From NCBI GenBank assembly GCA_002314055.1, contig DCBP01000033.1:1-28515 (forward strand): a stretch of DNA of 28,515 nucleotides, written 5' to 3'. Position 1 is the first letter of the stretch; each line of letters opens with the position of its first letter. Positions 16,113 to 24,828 of this stretch are shown here, in pieces. The translations under genes were made by a program, and so were the position numbers. This stretch comes from Prevotella sp. UBA1104 (GTDB taxonomy: Bacteria; Bacteroidota; Bacteroidia; Bacteroidales; Bacteroidaceae). Under the pieces are notes generated by a model, which was not told where the DNA came from, did not search any database, and saw nothing but the letters and a program-made list of their open reading frames with translations.

Positions 16113-17567
16113 TTAATATGTAGCAAGAACCTGCTTTGCTGTTGCATTCTCCGGATCGAGCTGCAGAAGCTTCTCGAAGTATGGTTTTGCGGCAGCAGCC
16201 TCGTTCTTGATCTTATACAGGTAGATTCCCATATAAGTGTATGCCTCAGACAGACGAGACTTGTCGGCATCGCTCTTTACGCCGTTTGCCTCGATTATCT
16301 TGATAAGCTTCTCGTAGTATGGACGAGCAAGTCCTTTTGCCTGTGTTGGATCAGAGATACCAAGTGTGCGGGCTGCCATAAAGCTGCAGAAGTCTGCATT
16401 GCTTGGATACTTCTCTGCCATCTGGTTGTAAATCTCAACGGCCTTGTTTACGGATGCTGTCTGAGCAGCACCAGTCTGATTGGCTGCCTGATTGCGGTAG
16501 ATTGTTGCAAGTCCGTTATAGTCGTTGATACCAACCTTTGGATTGTTCTTCAGATACTCCTCGTAAAGCTCGAGTGATTTTGCGAAATCACCTTTTGCCT
16601 TATAGGCATCAGAAAGCTCTTTGTATACACCTGCCTTCAGAGCTGGATCTGTAGCACTTGCCAACTGCTTGTTGTAGTAGTTGATTGCAGAGTCGTAGTC
16701 TTTCAAAGCACTGAATGTAAGACCGGCAAACTTATAGTCGTTGGCTGTAAGCTCTACAGAATCGCTCTTGTTGAAGAGTGCATCAACATATTTTGCAGCA
16801 TCTTCATACTGTTTCAACTCTACTGAATTATAGAGAGCCAAACGGTTGTAACCGGCATTACGTGGCTTCTGTGACAGTCCGTAGAGAGCAAGCTGCTTTG
16901 AAACGTCATTCTTCTGATTAGCAAATGCTGCAAGCGCATACTCTGTAAGATAACTTGGATCATGAGCATACAGTTTTGCTGGTGTCAGCTTTCCGTAATA
17001 CTCGAGCACCTTCTGCATATATGCACCATTCTTCTTTGCTGCTTCATAATAGATATGAGCTGCCTCTGCATCTACAGGATAATTTGGATCGAGCGAGCGA
17101 ACCTTCTCAAGCTGCTCCACTGCCATATCTGGAGATACGCCACGCATTACGCGAGCATACTTTACGTATGCATTGATGTTGTTCGGCTCATAATAGTAAG
17201 CATTCTGGTACATTGCTGCTGCTGCACCTGGATCATCCTTATAATACTCCAGGTCACCCATAAGCATGAAACCGTCGCCAACCTTACCGCTCTTGCTCTT
17301 GTTGGTTATGGCGATTGCCATATCAGCATACTTGCGAGTGTTGGCAGTGTCCTTTACGTCAAGATAAGCACGACCAATCGCAGCCAGCGCCTTGGCGTCT
17401 TTCTTGTATGCCTTTGTTACATCCTTCACGATGGCTGCAACGGCAGCCTTGTCCTTGTTTGTCTTTATGGCATTTACAGCATCCTTTACAGATACTTCCT
17501 GTGCCATTACCGAGCTGCTGAATGCTGTCATCAGCGCTCCCATGAATAAATATTTAATCGCTTTCAT
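16113..17567 (-). CDS. Periplasmic tetratricopeptide-repeat protein
   Basis: A 484-residue secreted TPR protein. Signal peptide residues 1-22 (cut at VMA-Q). The rest is alpha-helical repeats with TPR spacing. Examples are ALAAIGRAYLDVKDTANTRK near 60, AAAMYQNAYYYEPNNINAYV near 115, YDSAINYYNKQLASATDP near 293, FAKSLELYEEYLKNNPKVG near 332 and AAAKPYFEKLLQLDPENATA at the C-terminus. The unusual Ala/Lys-rich first 60 residues are not TPR. TPR proteins are scaffolds; partners are unknown. It is the third unit of the exbB-tonB-pstS-like region, and its promoter shares an identical 17-mer with that of exbB, so a part in envelope energy-transduction or transport is a reasonable inference. Confidence 0.85.
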   Translation of the reverse strand: MKAIKYLFMGALMTAFSSSVMAQEVSVKDAVNAIKTNKDKAAVAAIVKDVTKAYKKDAKALAAIGRAYLDVKDTANTRKYADMAIAITNKSKSGKVGDGFMLMGDLEYYKDDPGAAAAMYQNAYYYEPNNINAYVKYARVMRGVSPDMAVEQLEKVRSLDPNYPVDAEAAHIYYEAAKKNGAYMQKVLEYYGKLTPAKLYAHDPSYLTEYALAAFANQKNDVSKQLALYGLSQKPRNAGYNRLALYNSVELKQYEDAAKYVDALFNKSDSVELTANDYKFAGLTFSALKDYDSAINYYNKQLASATDPALKAGVYKELSDAYKAKGDFAKSLELYEEYLKNNPKVGINDYNGLATIYRNQAANQTGAAQTASVNKAVEIYNQMAEKYPSNADFCSFMAARTLGISDPTQAKGLARPYYEKLIKIIEANGVKSDADKSRLSEAYTYMGIYLYKIKNEAAAAKPYFEKLLQLDPENATAKQVLATY

Positions 17568-17736
17568 AAGTCTTTATTTTTCTGATAACTATATTCTCTT
17601 TTTCTCTTGATTATGCATTACTATTGATATGCATAGTGTACTTCGCTACAATTTATGTGCGATATTGTACTTTCTCTTTGTCTCTTGCTTTATTTCTTTT
17701 TTGAATGTTTTTATTCTTGATATGATTTATTCTTAA

Positions 17737-17773
17737 AGTGATGCAAAGATAATTACTTTTTATTTTATCCAAC
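17737..17773 (-). promoter_or_regulatory. Promoter of the TPR gene
   Basis: Minus-strand TATCTTTG (17744-17751) is the -7 box; GTTGG about 17-18 bp upstream (17769-17773) is a possible -33. The 17-mer AGTGATGCAAAGATAAT (plus-strand reading, 17737-17753) recurs exactly at the exbB promoter. The leader would be about 170 nt. Confidence 0.6.
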
Positions 17774-17822
17774 ATCATTTTGTCAAAGAAATTGCATGCA
17801 TAATGTAAATAATGCTTAACTT

Positions 17823-18782
17823 TTAATCATCATTAACCTGTACACTGCGCCATTCGAGGTCGCCACGGTATGGCAAGAGAGCTGATTTGAGAATTATTTT
17901 CTGTCCCTGGGGCGACTGCATGAAGTTGGCTACACCTACTGGCAATCCATGGAACGGGTCAGCAAGCAGAGCATATATCGTTCTTGCAAACGGATACCTG
18001 CCGTCGAGGAGATACAGCTGATATGGCTTCCAACTGTTCATCTCTGTTGCCTTCTCCATCTGGCAGACCGACATTACGGTTATGTTTTTCTTAAATGTTA
18101 CATTTGTAGTATCTCGCTTGTCGTTGAGCCAGTTGCTACCGATGATTCCTATGGCATTAGGAGTCTTCTCTACATATTTTATTACCTCGGCACTGGTCTT
18201 GACTGCCGAGATATTCGGACTGTTGATTGGCTTACCGCCAAGAATTGAGTCTACAGCCCAGCGAACAGCTGCCGACTGTCGATTGTCGAATACGACATCT
18301 ATTGTTCCGAGACGAGAACCCTTGTTTATCTGGTTCCATTTTGTTGCCTGTCCGGAGAGGATTCTCTTTATATCTTTTACCGTTATACAAGAGTCAACGT
18401 TGTTGCGGTTAATTATAAATGCCAAACCGTCATAACCTAATGGAAACCAACGAGGCTGTATCTTGTTCGTCTTGAAATATTCAAGCTGCTTGGCAGAGAA
18501 ATTTCGTGCCGTTATTATTAAATGTACCTTCTGCTTCATCAGAGCATTGAAGGCATCAATCTCGTTTGTATATTCCGCCGTGACATGAGCATCTGGATAC
18601 ATGGCATGGAACACGGCAAGCTCTTCCTTTACGATAGGACTGAAGCTCTCGTCGCACATTAATGTCATTTTGCCGGATGCATATGTATCCGTTCTGCCAT
18701 TCTTGGACTTCTGACCTCCACATGTACAGAAAACCAATAATGCCATCGTCATAACAATATATGTGAATGTAATACGCTTCAT
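17823..18782 (-). CDS. PstS-like substrate-binding lipoprotein
   Basis: A 319-residue type II periplasmic-binding-like protein. The N-terminus (MKRITFTYIVMTMALLVFC) is a lipoprotein-type signal; lipidation at Cys19 or Cys21 is possible, though neither lipobox is ideal. The PstS/PBP-like-2 fold shows in GKMTLMCDESFSPIVKEELAVF, LIITARNFSAKQ, GYDGLAFIINRNNVD, VKDIKRILSGQATKWNQ and IGIIGSNW, the usual phosphate-binding-protein order. No pstC/A/B or phoU is nearby. Instead it lies between tonB and a TPR gene. Such orphan PstS homologues beside Exb/TonB genes occur in other Bacteroidetes as far as I recall. Phosphate binding is not proven. Confidence 0.8.
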   Translation of the reverse strand: MKRITFTYIVMTMALLVFCTCGGQKSKNGRTDTYASGKMTLMCDESFSPIVKEELAVFHAMYPDAHVTAEYTNEIDAFNALMKQKVHLIITARNFSAKQLEYFKTNKIQPRWFPLGYDGLAFIINRNNVDSCITVKDIKRILSGQATKWNQINKGSRLGTIDVVFDNRQSAAVRWAVDSILGGKPINSPNISAVKTSAEVIKYVEKTPNAIGIIGSNWLNDKRDTTNVTFKKNITVMSVCQMEKATEMNSWKPYQLYLLDGRYPFARTIYALLADPFHGLPVGVANFMQSPQGQKIILKSALLPYRGDLEWRSVQVNDD

Positions 18783-18915
18783 GATTAACTTTGTTTTTTA
18801 TTGTTCTTGATTTATTTATTACCACTAAATAATAAATGCTGTCGACAGATTTTTGCAGTTACCAATGCAATAAGAATAGTCTCTATAACATTATGCAATA
18901 AGTAGTAATTAGATG

Positions 18916-18969
18916 ATAAAAAGAAAGGTAGAGACACACCTCCCAAGAGAGACATCACCTCTACCTTTC
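18916..18969 (-). terminator. Terminator (possibly leaky) after tonB
   Basis: GAAAGGTAGAG (18923-18933) pairs with CTCTACCTTTC (18959-18969), 11 bp with a 25-nt loop. On the minus strand a T-rich tract (TTTCTTTTTATC) follows. It lies just past the tonB stop and about 130 bp before the PstS-like gene, for which no clear TAnnTTTG promoter is seen, so some read-through is likely. Confidence 0.65.
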
Positions 18970-18987
18970 CATATAAGATTTATGATA

Positions 18988-19824
18988 TTACTGGAGACGG
19001 AATGTTACAGGTACAGTGTACTTAACACGTACTGCAGAACCATTCTGCTTACCAGGAATCCACTTAGGCATCTGAGAAACCACGCGGGTTGCCTCTTTGT
19101 CCAATGATGGGTCAACACCACGAACAACATGTACACCAGAAACGGAACCGTCACGCTCTACGACGAACTGAACGACTACACGTCCCTCGATACCATTCTC
19201 GGCAGCCATTGCAGGATACTTGATGTTGCTTGCCAACCACTGGTTGAGTGCGCCCATACCACCAGGGTATGAAGGCTGCTGCTCTACAACATCGAATACC
19301 TTGTTCTGCTCAACTTCCTGCTTCGGAGGCTCAGGAGTAGCAATCTCCTCAACAGCCTTCAACACAGTACCGCCTGCCTCGTCGTTACCTTTCACATCGA
19401 AAGCACCGATGGCAGTTTTGGTTTCTTTCAACTCATCCTGAGTTTTCATTTCCTCCTCAGGCTTAACCTCTGAGTCCTTCTTGATTACAGGAGGAGTGAA
19501 GGCGATAGAAGACTTAACCTTCTCAACCTTCTGAACCTGCTCAACCTTAGGAGTTTCGGTTTTCTTCTCAACCTTGGCCTGCTTCTTGGTTTCGATGAGA
19601 GAAGCCTCCATCTCAGCCTCGAACTTAGCCTTTTGAGCTGCCTGATAAGAGTTATAAGCTGCAAGTCCTAAATATGCAACAGCTGCTACGGCAGCAACGA
19701 ACACCATAGCCCAGATGTTTCGTTTGCTTGTACCTCTACGCAGTTGGTAAGCACCATAGACCTTATTACGACCCTGGAAGACTATGTCAGCCCATTCATT
19801 TGATATAAGATCAATTTTTGCCAT
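18988..19824 (-). CDS. tonB: TonB energy transducer
   Basis: A 278-residue TonB protein that carries energy from the ExbB/ExbD proton channel to outer-membrane receptors. The N-terminus MAKIDLISNEWADIVFQGRNKVYGAYQLR is the conserved cytoplasmic lead of the Bacteroidetes form. A single helix (about 37-57) anchors it. A Lys/Glu/Pro-rich periplasmic spacer (about 65-180) spans the periplasm. The TonB C-terminal domain runs from about 190 to 278, with PSYPGGMGALNQWLASNIKYP, GIEGRVVVQFVVERDGSVS and PKWIPGKQNGSAVRVKYTVP. Last gene of the exbB-exbD-exbD-tonB operon, 39 bp after the second exbD. Complete. Confidence 0.95.
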   Translation of the reverse strand: MAKIDLISNEWADIVFQGRNKVYGAYQLRRGTSKRNIWAMVFVAAVAAVAYLGLAAYNSYQAAQKAKFEAEMEASLIETKKQAKVEKKTETPKVEQVQKVEKVKSSIAFTPPVIKKDSEVKPEEEMKTQDELKETKTAIGAFDVKGNDEAGGTVLKAVEEIATPEPPKQEVEQNKVFDVVEQQPSYPGGMGALNQWLASNIKYPAMAAENGIEGRVVVQFVVERDGSVSGVHVVRGVDPSLDKEATRVVSQMPKWIPGKQNGSAVRVKYTVPVTFRLQ

Positions 19825-19863
19825 TTTCTTTTTTCTTTAAAAATTAGACAACTATCAATCAGA

Positions 19864-20508
19864 TTACTTTACATGAGCAGCATCGAGAAGACGCTGGTCA
19901 TCTGGGTTAATCTTATCGATAACGTACTTACCTATTGCACAAATCTGCATTTCATCGAGAGCATCAACGAGATTCTTGTACGAAGCTGTATCAAGAGCCT
20001 TGATGATGATTGTCAGTGCGGGAACCTTACCTGTCTCCAACTCACCTTTCTTGATTTTGTCAAGACGCTGATTGTAAACCGAGTCAGACATGCTCTTGTC
20101 TTTTGCACGCTCTGCATCGAGAAGTCTCTTTGCAGCCATAATGTTCTTTACAGGAGTATATCCTTCCTCTGTCTTGTGGTTGATCAGCACGTTGCGAATA
20201 CCGTCGGCACCCCATGTAGTCTTTTTCAGACATGCAGGATTGTCGTACTGAGGAATACCGTCTACGTGATAAATCTGATCGTTTCCTGCCAGATAAAGAG
20301 TCAGTGTCTGAGACGCCTTCGTTGCCGAACGGTCCTGATCGTTTACGTTCTTATCGTTACTTGGCATGGTCAACTGCATAGACTGAGGCTTGCTCAGAGA
20401 AGTACAGAGCATGAAGAAGGTGATAAGAAGCATCATCATATCCACCATAGGGGTGAAGTCGACACGGGTCTGGACTTTTTTCTGTCTTGAACCTTTTTTC
20501 TTTGCCAT
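19864..20508 (-). CDS. exbD: ExbD/TolR-family biopolymer transporter (second copy)
   Basis: A 214-residue ExbD-type protein: a basic cytoplasmic tail, one helix and a periplasmic domain. RVDFTPMVDMMMLLITFFML at 15-34 is the ExbD signature; Asp23 sits where the channel's essential Asp lies. The periplasmic part is longer than E. coli ExbD (141 residues) and includes TLTLYLAGNDQIYHVDG, an inserted charged helix (AAKRLLDAERAKDKSMSD) and ALTIIIKALDTASYKNLVDALDEM, which matches the ExbD core. It starts 1 bp after the previous exbD stop. Paired, non-identical ExbDs in one operon are usual in Bacteroidetes. Confidence 0.93.
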   Translation of the reverse strand: MAKKKGSRQKKVQTRVDFTPMVDMMMLLITFFMLCTSLSKPQSMQLTMPSNDKNVNDQDRSATKASQTLTLYLAGNDQIYHVDGIPQYDNPACLKKTTWGADGIRNVLINHKTEEGYTPVKNIMAAKRLLDAERAKDKSMSDSVYNQRLDKIKKGELETGKVPALTIIIKALDTASYKNLVDALDEMQICAIGKYVIDKINPDDQRLLDAAHVK

Positions 20509-20509
20509 A

Positions 20510-21133
20510 TTATTCAGCCTCCTCCTTCTTTAAAGTAGTGATAAGATAGTAACGGTTCTCACTCATATCCTGAAGCTCAGACATCATTTTCTTAACGACC
20601 TTGTATGGTGTTGCAGCATCAGCCTTGATAGCAATCTTCATCTTGTCGCCAAAAGAAGCGTTGCGTGCTGCGTCTACCCAACACTGGAATTCGCTCATGC
20701 CTCCGTTGATAGAGTCTGTAGGAATACCCATTGTTTTCTGCTCGTTATTGATATCAGCTGCCTCATGCTTGAGAACATCAGACATTTTGTTCATAGGAAC
20801 ACCGAAAGATGCAAGTCCGGCAAAGTTCTTCTCCTGTTTTGGAGAGAGAGTAAGACTGCTGAATTTGCTTTCAAATCCGGTGAGCATCTCCTGCATATAA
20901 CCTGGTTTGTCAAGTCCGATAAAGATTTTACCGTCCTTGTCAACGAGAATCTGCAGAACTTCAGTTTCTGGAACTTTGATCTCTGACACTGAGCCTGGCG
21001 CATTAACCTTAACTGCCTCATTCTTCACGAACGTAGAAGTCAACATGAAGAAGGTAAGCAGAAGGACCATCACGTCAGACATAGGGGTCATGTCTATCCA
21101 GATGTCGGCTTTCTTAATCTTTAACTTACCCAT
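20510..21133 (-). CDS. exbD: ExbD/TolR-family biopolymer transporter (first copy)
   Basis: A 207-residue ExbD homologue, second gene of the operon, 34 bp after exbB. IWIDMTPMSDVMVLLLTFFML at 11-31 is the membrane signature, with Asp20 as the likely proton-carrying residue. The periplasmic domain has EVLQILVDKDGKIFIGLDKPG and the conserved MKIAIKADAATPYKVVKKMMSELQDM near the C-terminus. A middle segment with a long charged helix (about 95-150) exceeds the E. coli protein. Only distantly similar to the second ExbD, so they are likely a functional hetero-pair and not a recent duplication. Confidence 0.93.
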   Translation of the reverse strand: MGKLKIKKADIWIDMTPMSDVMVLLLTFFMLTSTFVKNEAVKVNAPGSVSEIKVPETEVLQILVDKDGKIFIGLDKPGYMQEMLTGFESKFSSLTLSPKQEKNFAGLASFGVPMNKMSDVLKHEAADINNEQKTMGIPTDSINGGMSEFQCWVDAARNASFGDKMKIAIKADAATPYKVVKKMMSELQDMSENRYYLITTLKKEEAE

Positions 21134-21167
21134 AGTGATAAAAGTTTAAAAGGGTTAGTAAAAAAGA

Positions 21168-22001
21168 TTAAGCCTCTTCTGTATGGTTAGCTTCGTATGT
21201 CTTTGCGATAGTGTAACCAACCTCGTCAAGAGCGTAAGTAAGCTTATCGATCTTGTTTGAGTAGTAGTTATAAGCAACAACGGCGCACCATGAAGTCAAA
21301 ATACCAGAAGCAGTGTTGACGAGGGCCTCAGAAATACCGGTAGAAAGTTCGAGTGAGTCACCACCACCACCTGCTGCCAGAGCGGCGAATGACTTGATCA
21401 TTCCGACAACGGTACCGAACAGAGCGGTAAGAGTACCAAGAGTTACGAGAGTTGCCAAGATAGGCATGTTCATCTGAAGAGTAGGCATCTCGAGCTGAAC
21501 AGCCTCCTCGTGAGCCTGCTGAATCTTAGAAACCTTCTGCTCTTTCTTCAAACCTGGAGTTTTCTCCATCTCTGCATAAGCCTTCAGAGAAGCGGTAACA
21601 ACGTTACCAACAACACCCTGCTGCTTGTCGCAAAGCTGCTGAGCCTTTGCCATGTCGCCAGCTGAAACAGCTGCCTTTACATTAGCAACGAACTTAACGA
21701 GGCTGCTCTTACCATTAGCTGTGCGAAGAGCAAGACCACGCTCTACTGAAAGTGCAATCACAGTAAAGAGAAGAGTGATAATTACAGGAACGACGATACC
21801 TCCCTTGTAGATAGTACCGAGCAAGTTGCCTGGAAGTGGAGCGTTAGCGTTGTCGCCACCCTGGAAGTTACCTGGGTTACCGAGTACGAACTGATAGAAG
21901 CATACACCTGCGATGAAGCAGAGTACGATGATCCAAATCGCTGCGCGAACGCCCTGGAAGCCCTTCTTTTTAGCTGGGGCTGCTGTCTTTGAATTTGCCA
22001 T
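21168..22001 (-). CDS. exbB: MotA/TolQ/ExbB proton channel protein
   Basis: A 277-residue ExbB-family channel subunit, first gene of the operon. An extra N-terminal helix (about 18-40) precedes a Gly/Asn-rich loop. The core helices lie at about 67-87 (GGIVVPVIITLLFTVIALSV), 182-207 (MPILATLVTLGTLTALFGTVVGMI) and 224-250 (ALVNTASGILTSWCAVVAYNYY). LGTLTALFGTVVGMIKSF plus ISEALVNTASG is the MotA/TolQ/ExbB signature. A soluble cytoplasmic region lies at about 90-175. With ExbD it forms the proton-driven motor for TonB. Transcribed from the promoter at 22113-22129 with a leader of about 110 nt. Confidence 0.95.
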   Translation of the reverse strand: MANSKTAAPAKKKGFQGVRAAIWIIVLCFIAGVCFYQFVLGNPGNFQGGDNANAPLPGNLLGTIYKGGIVVPVIITLLFTVIALSVERGLALRTANGKSSLVKFVANVKAAVSAGDMAKAQQLCDKQQGVVGNVVTASLKAYAEMEKTPGLKKEQKVSKIQQAHEEAVQLEMPTLQMNMPILATLVTLGTLTALFGTVVGMIKSFAALAAGGGGDSLELSTGISEALVNTASGILTSWCAVVAYNYYSNKIDKLTYALDEVGYTIAKTYEANHTEEA

Positions 22002-22112
22002 AATTTTTTTTGATTTTAATTTAAGTTATTAATAAATTTAAGTTATATTCGTCGATTAGTGTCAAGCTACTTGATGTATGATTTTAAAGCTTCAGCCGAT
22101 ACATAGGCTCAT

Positions 22113-22129
22113 AGTGATGCAAAGATAAT
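22113..22129 (-). promoter_or_regulatory. Promoter of the exbB-exbD-exbD-tonB operon
   Basis: AGTGATGCAAAGATAAT (plus-strand reading) contains the minus-strand -7 box TATCTTTG (22120-22127). The same 17-mer occurs at the TPR-gene promoter (17737-17753). No TTTG is present at the -33 position. Confidence 0.6.
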
Positions 22130-22253
22130 AATTTAATAATTATCACGCATACTTTCTTAAATGATTTTAACAACCACTTAGCGATTTTTTTTAAAATATC
22201 TGCTTTATAGCATATTTTATTCGCCTGACTGCATTTTATATTTACATTTATTG

Positions 22254-23447
22254 TTATTTCAGTAACGCAAGTGTATCCTTTATGCGTTTCATTGCCTCAC
22301 GGATATTATCGTCGCTTGTAGCATAGCTCATTCTGAAACAATATGGGTCGCCGAATGCATCTCCACCTACAGTAGCCACGTGTCCTACTTCAAGAAGGAA
22401 CATTGCAAGGTCTGTGGAGTTGTTTATGGTCTTTCCGTTATAGCTTTTACCGAAGAAGCTGCTGCATTTCGGGAAGAGATAGAACGCTCCCTCTGGTTTG
22501 TTAACCTCAAGACCTGGAATCTGGCTTGCAAGTTCTACGATAAGGTCGCGACGGCGCTCAAACGCCTTACGCATTGTCTCTACACATTCCTGAGATGTTG
22601 TGTATGCAGCCTCAGCTGCCTTTTGGCTTACTGAACACGGACCGCTGGTGTACTGTCCCTGGAGTTTGTTGCAGCCTTTAACGATCCATTCAGGTGCTGC
22701 GATGAATCCGATTCTCCATCCTGTCATAGCATAAGCCTTGGATACACCATTTACAATTATCGTGCGCTCTCTCATGCCGTCGACATGTGCAATACTGTGA
22801 TGTTTGCCGATATAATTGATATGCTCATATATCTCGTCGGCAAGTACATAAAGATTGTCATGTTTCTTGACAACTTCTGCAAGGCCTTTGAGTTCTTCTG
22901 CCGAATATACACTTCCCGTCGGGTTGCTTGGTGAGCAGAGGATTATCATTCTTGTCTTTGGAGTTATTGCAGCCTCGAGCTGTTCCGGTGTCATCTTGAA
23001 ATTCTGTTCAAAGCCAGCTTCTACAATTACCGGAGTTCCTCCTGCGAGCTTTACCATTTGCGGATAGCTAACCCAATATGGAGCAGGTATGATAACTTCC
23101 TCACCGTCGTTTACAAGAGCCATTACGGTATTACATACGCTTTGCTTTGCACCGTTAGACACAAGAATCTCGTTTACCGAGTATTCGAGTCCATTCTCGT
23201 TTTTAAGTTTGTTAACGATAGCCTTGCGCAGCTCCATATATCCTGGAACTGGAGAATATCTCGAATAGTTCTCGTCGATAGCCTTCTTTGCAGCCTCCTT
23301 GATATGGTCAGGAGTGTTGAAATCAGGTTCTCCCACGCTCATGTTGATTACATCGATACCTTGGGCTTTCATCTCTCCGCTTTTCTGCGACATTGCCAAA
23401 GTTGCAGATGGTGCGAGTCTGTTAAGACGGTCTGATAATTGTGTCAT
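22254..23447 (-). CDS. PLP-dependent class I aminotransferase (aspartate aminotransferase type)
   Basis: A 397-residue fold-type I aminotransferase, most like aspartate aminotransferases of the I-gamma/AspB group, which move the amino group between aspartate and 2-oxoglutarate. Family marks in order: INMSVGEPDFNTPDHI (34-49), YSPVPGYMELRKAI (64-77), SNGAKQ (97-102), SPSNPTGSVYS (172-182), DEIYEHI (204-210), the PLP lysine in NGVSKAYAMTGWRIGF (Lys237), and the substrate Arg in CFRMSYA near the C-terminus. Length and residues are complete. Exact substrate is not certain; several Bacteroidetes paralogues act on other amino acids. It has its own -7 box and lies 125 bp downstream of ribBA. Confidence 0.9.
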   Translation of the reverse strand: MTQLSDRLNRLAPSATLAMSQKSGEMKAQGIDVINMSVGEPDFNTPDHIKEAAKKAIDENYSRYSPVPGYMELRKAIVNKLKNENGLEYSVNEILVSNGAKQSVCNTVMALVNDGEEVIIPAPYWVSYPQMVKLAGGTPVIVEAGFEQNFKMTPEQLEAAITPKTRMIILCSPSNPTGSVYSAEELKGLAEVVKKHDNLYVLADEIYEHINYIGKHHSIAHVDGMRERTIIVNGVSKAYAMTGWRIGFIAAPEWIVKGCNKLQGQYTSGPCSVSQKAAEAAYTTSQECVETMRKAFERRRDLIVELASQIPGLEVNKPEGAFYLFPKCSSFFGKSYNGKTINNSTDLAMFLLEVGHVATVGGDAFGDPYCFRMSYATSDDNIREAMKRIKDTLALLK

Positions 23448-23472
23448 AATTATTCAACTTATGTTTTACTTG

Positions 23473-23480
23473 CAAAAGTA
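23473..23480 (-). promoter_or_regulatory. -7 promoter box of the aminotransferase gene
   Basis: Minus-strand TACTTTTG followed by CA, 25 bp before the ATG at 23447. No good -33 TTTG at the standard spacing. Confidence 0.5.
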
Positions 23481-23572
23481 TATCATTTTATTCTCTTTAA
23501 CGAGAAAACTGTATTATTTATTTTATAATATGTATTAAAGAGTTGTAAAGACAGGATTTTATTGCATTTTTC

Positions 23573-24781
23573 TTACAAATGCAGATTGTGTCCCATGCGC
23601 AGTTTCTTTGTCTGGAGATATTTATAGTCGTATTCGTTTGGCTCAATCTCGATAGGTACGTTTTCTACAATCTCGAGTCCATACGCCTCCAGTCCTACAC
23701 GTTTTGTTGGATTGTTTGTAAGCAGTCGCATCTTGCTCACGCCGAGTTCTCTCAGTATCTGCGCTCCGCATCCGTAGTCTCTCTCGTCGGGTTTGAATCC
23801 GAGATGTACGTTTGCTTCCACTGTATCCATACCTTTCTCCTGGAGCTTATATGCGGCAATTTTGTTCATCAGTCCGATACCTCTACCTTCCTGTTGCATA
23901 TATACTACTACGCCCTTTCCTTCCTTTTCAATCATCTGCATCGACTTGTGCAATTGTTCGCCGCAGTCGCAGCGCATACTGCCGAGGATATCGCCTGTAG
24001 CACATGATGAATGTACCCTTACGAGCACCGGTTCGTCGTGTTTCCACTCTCCTTTTATAAGAGCCATGTGTTCCAGTCCGTTGCTTGTCTGGCGGAATGG
24101 TATGAGTTTGAAGTGTCCGTAGATTGTAGGCATGTCTACTTCTTCTCCCTTCTCCACGAGCACTTCGTGTTTAAGGCGATAAGCTATCATGTCTTTTATG
24201 GAAATGGTCTTTAGTCCGTATTTTTCCCCGAATTCGAGCAGTTGTGGCAGACGAGCCATTGTTCCGTCCTCGTTCATCACCTCCATCAAGGCTCCTGCCG
24301 GATAGAGTCCTGCCATATTGCAGAGATCTATTGCAGCCTCGGTATGTCCGCTTCTTCTGAGCACTCCATTGTCTTGTGCATATAAAGGGTTTACGTGTCC
24401 CGGTCTACCGAATGTCGACGGTTTGGAATTTGGATCGGCAAGCGCCTTGATTGTTTCAGCGCGGTCGTGTGCCGATACACCTGTGGTGCAGCCTTCGAGC
24501 TTGTCTACGGTTACGGTGAAAGGAGTACCGAGCATCGATGTATTGTCGGTTACCTGATGCGGGAGGTCGAGTTCCTGGCATCTTGATATTGTTATCGGTG
24601 CACAAAGTACGCCTCTTGCATGTTTCAGCATGAAATTCACTTTTTCTGCATCGATTTTCTCGGCAGCGATAATGAGGTCGCCCTCGTTTTCGCGATCTTC
24701 ATCATCAACAACGATTACGAATTTTCCTTCTTTAAAGTCGGCTACTGCCTCCTCTACTGTATTTAGCTTTAACTTCTCCAT
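23573..24781 (-). CDS. ribBA: Bifunctional DHBP synthase / GTP cyclohydrolase II
   Basis: A 402-residue fusion for the two entry reactions of riboflavin synthesis. Residues 1-205 are RibB, converting ribulose 5-phosphate to 3,4-dihydroxy-2-butanone 4-phosphate: DDEDRENEGDL (26-36) and HTEA (146-149) hold the metal and catalytic residues. Residues about 208-402 are RibA, opening GTP: VRVHSSCATGD with Cys260, then CDCGEQL with Cys271 and Cys273 form the zinc site, QEGRGIGL is at 297-304 and TNNPTKR at 355-361. All key residues are kept, so both halves should be active. It follows the LptF/G-type gene by 47 bp and is probably co-transcribed with it. I saw no FMN riboswitch upstream. Confidence 0.97.
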   Translation of the reverse strand: MEKLKLNTVEEAVADFKEGKFVIVVDDEDRENEGDLIIAAEKIDAEKVNFMLKHARGVLCAPITISRCQELDLPHQVTDNTSMLGTPFTVTVDKLEGCTTGVSAHDRAETIKALADPNSKPSTFGRPGHVNPLYAQDNGVLRRSGHTEAAIDLCNMAGLYPAGALMEVMNEDGTMARLPQLLEFGEKYGLKTISIKDMIAYRLKHEVLVEKGEEVDMPTIYGHFKLIPFRQTSNGLEHMALIKGEWKHDEPVLVRVHSSCATGDILGSMRCDCGEQLHKSMQMIEKEGKGVVVYMQQEGRGIGLMNKIAAYKLQEKGMDTVEANVHLGFKPDERDYGCGAQILRELGVSKMRLLTNNPTKRVGLEAYGLEIVENVPIEIEPNEYDYKYLQTKKLRMGHNLHL

Positions 24782-24828
24782 TTTATTTATACATTATTAT
24801 ATTATATAAGTAGAAACTTCTATTTCTT

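Noticed and set aside
17823..18782. Genuine phosphate ABC transporter locus
   Set aside because: Only the binding-protein homologue is present; no permease, ATPase or phoU nearby.
19873..20490. 205-codon plus-strand frame opposite the second exbD
   Set aside because: It covers exactly a well-supported ExbD gene and shows no family signature of its own.
24782..24828. FMN riboswitch upstream of ribBA
   Set aside because: The gap is only 47 bp, AT-rich and has no structured conserved elements.
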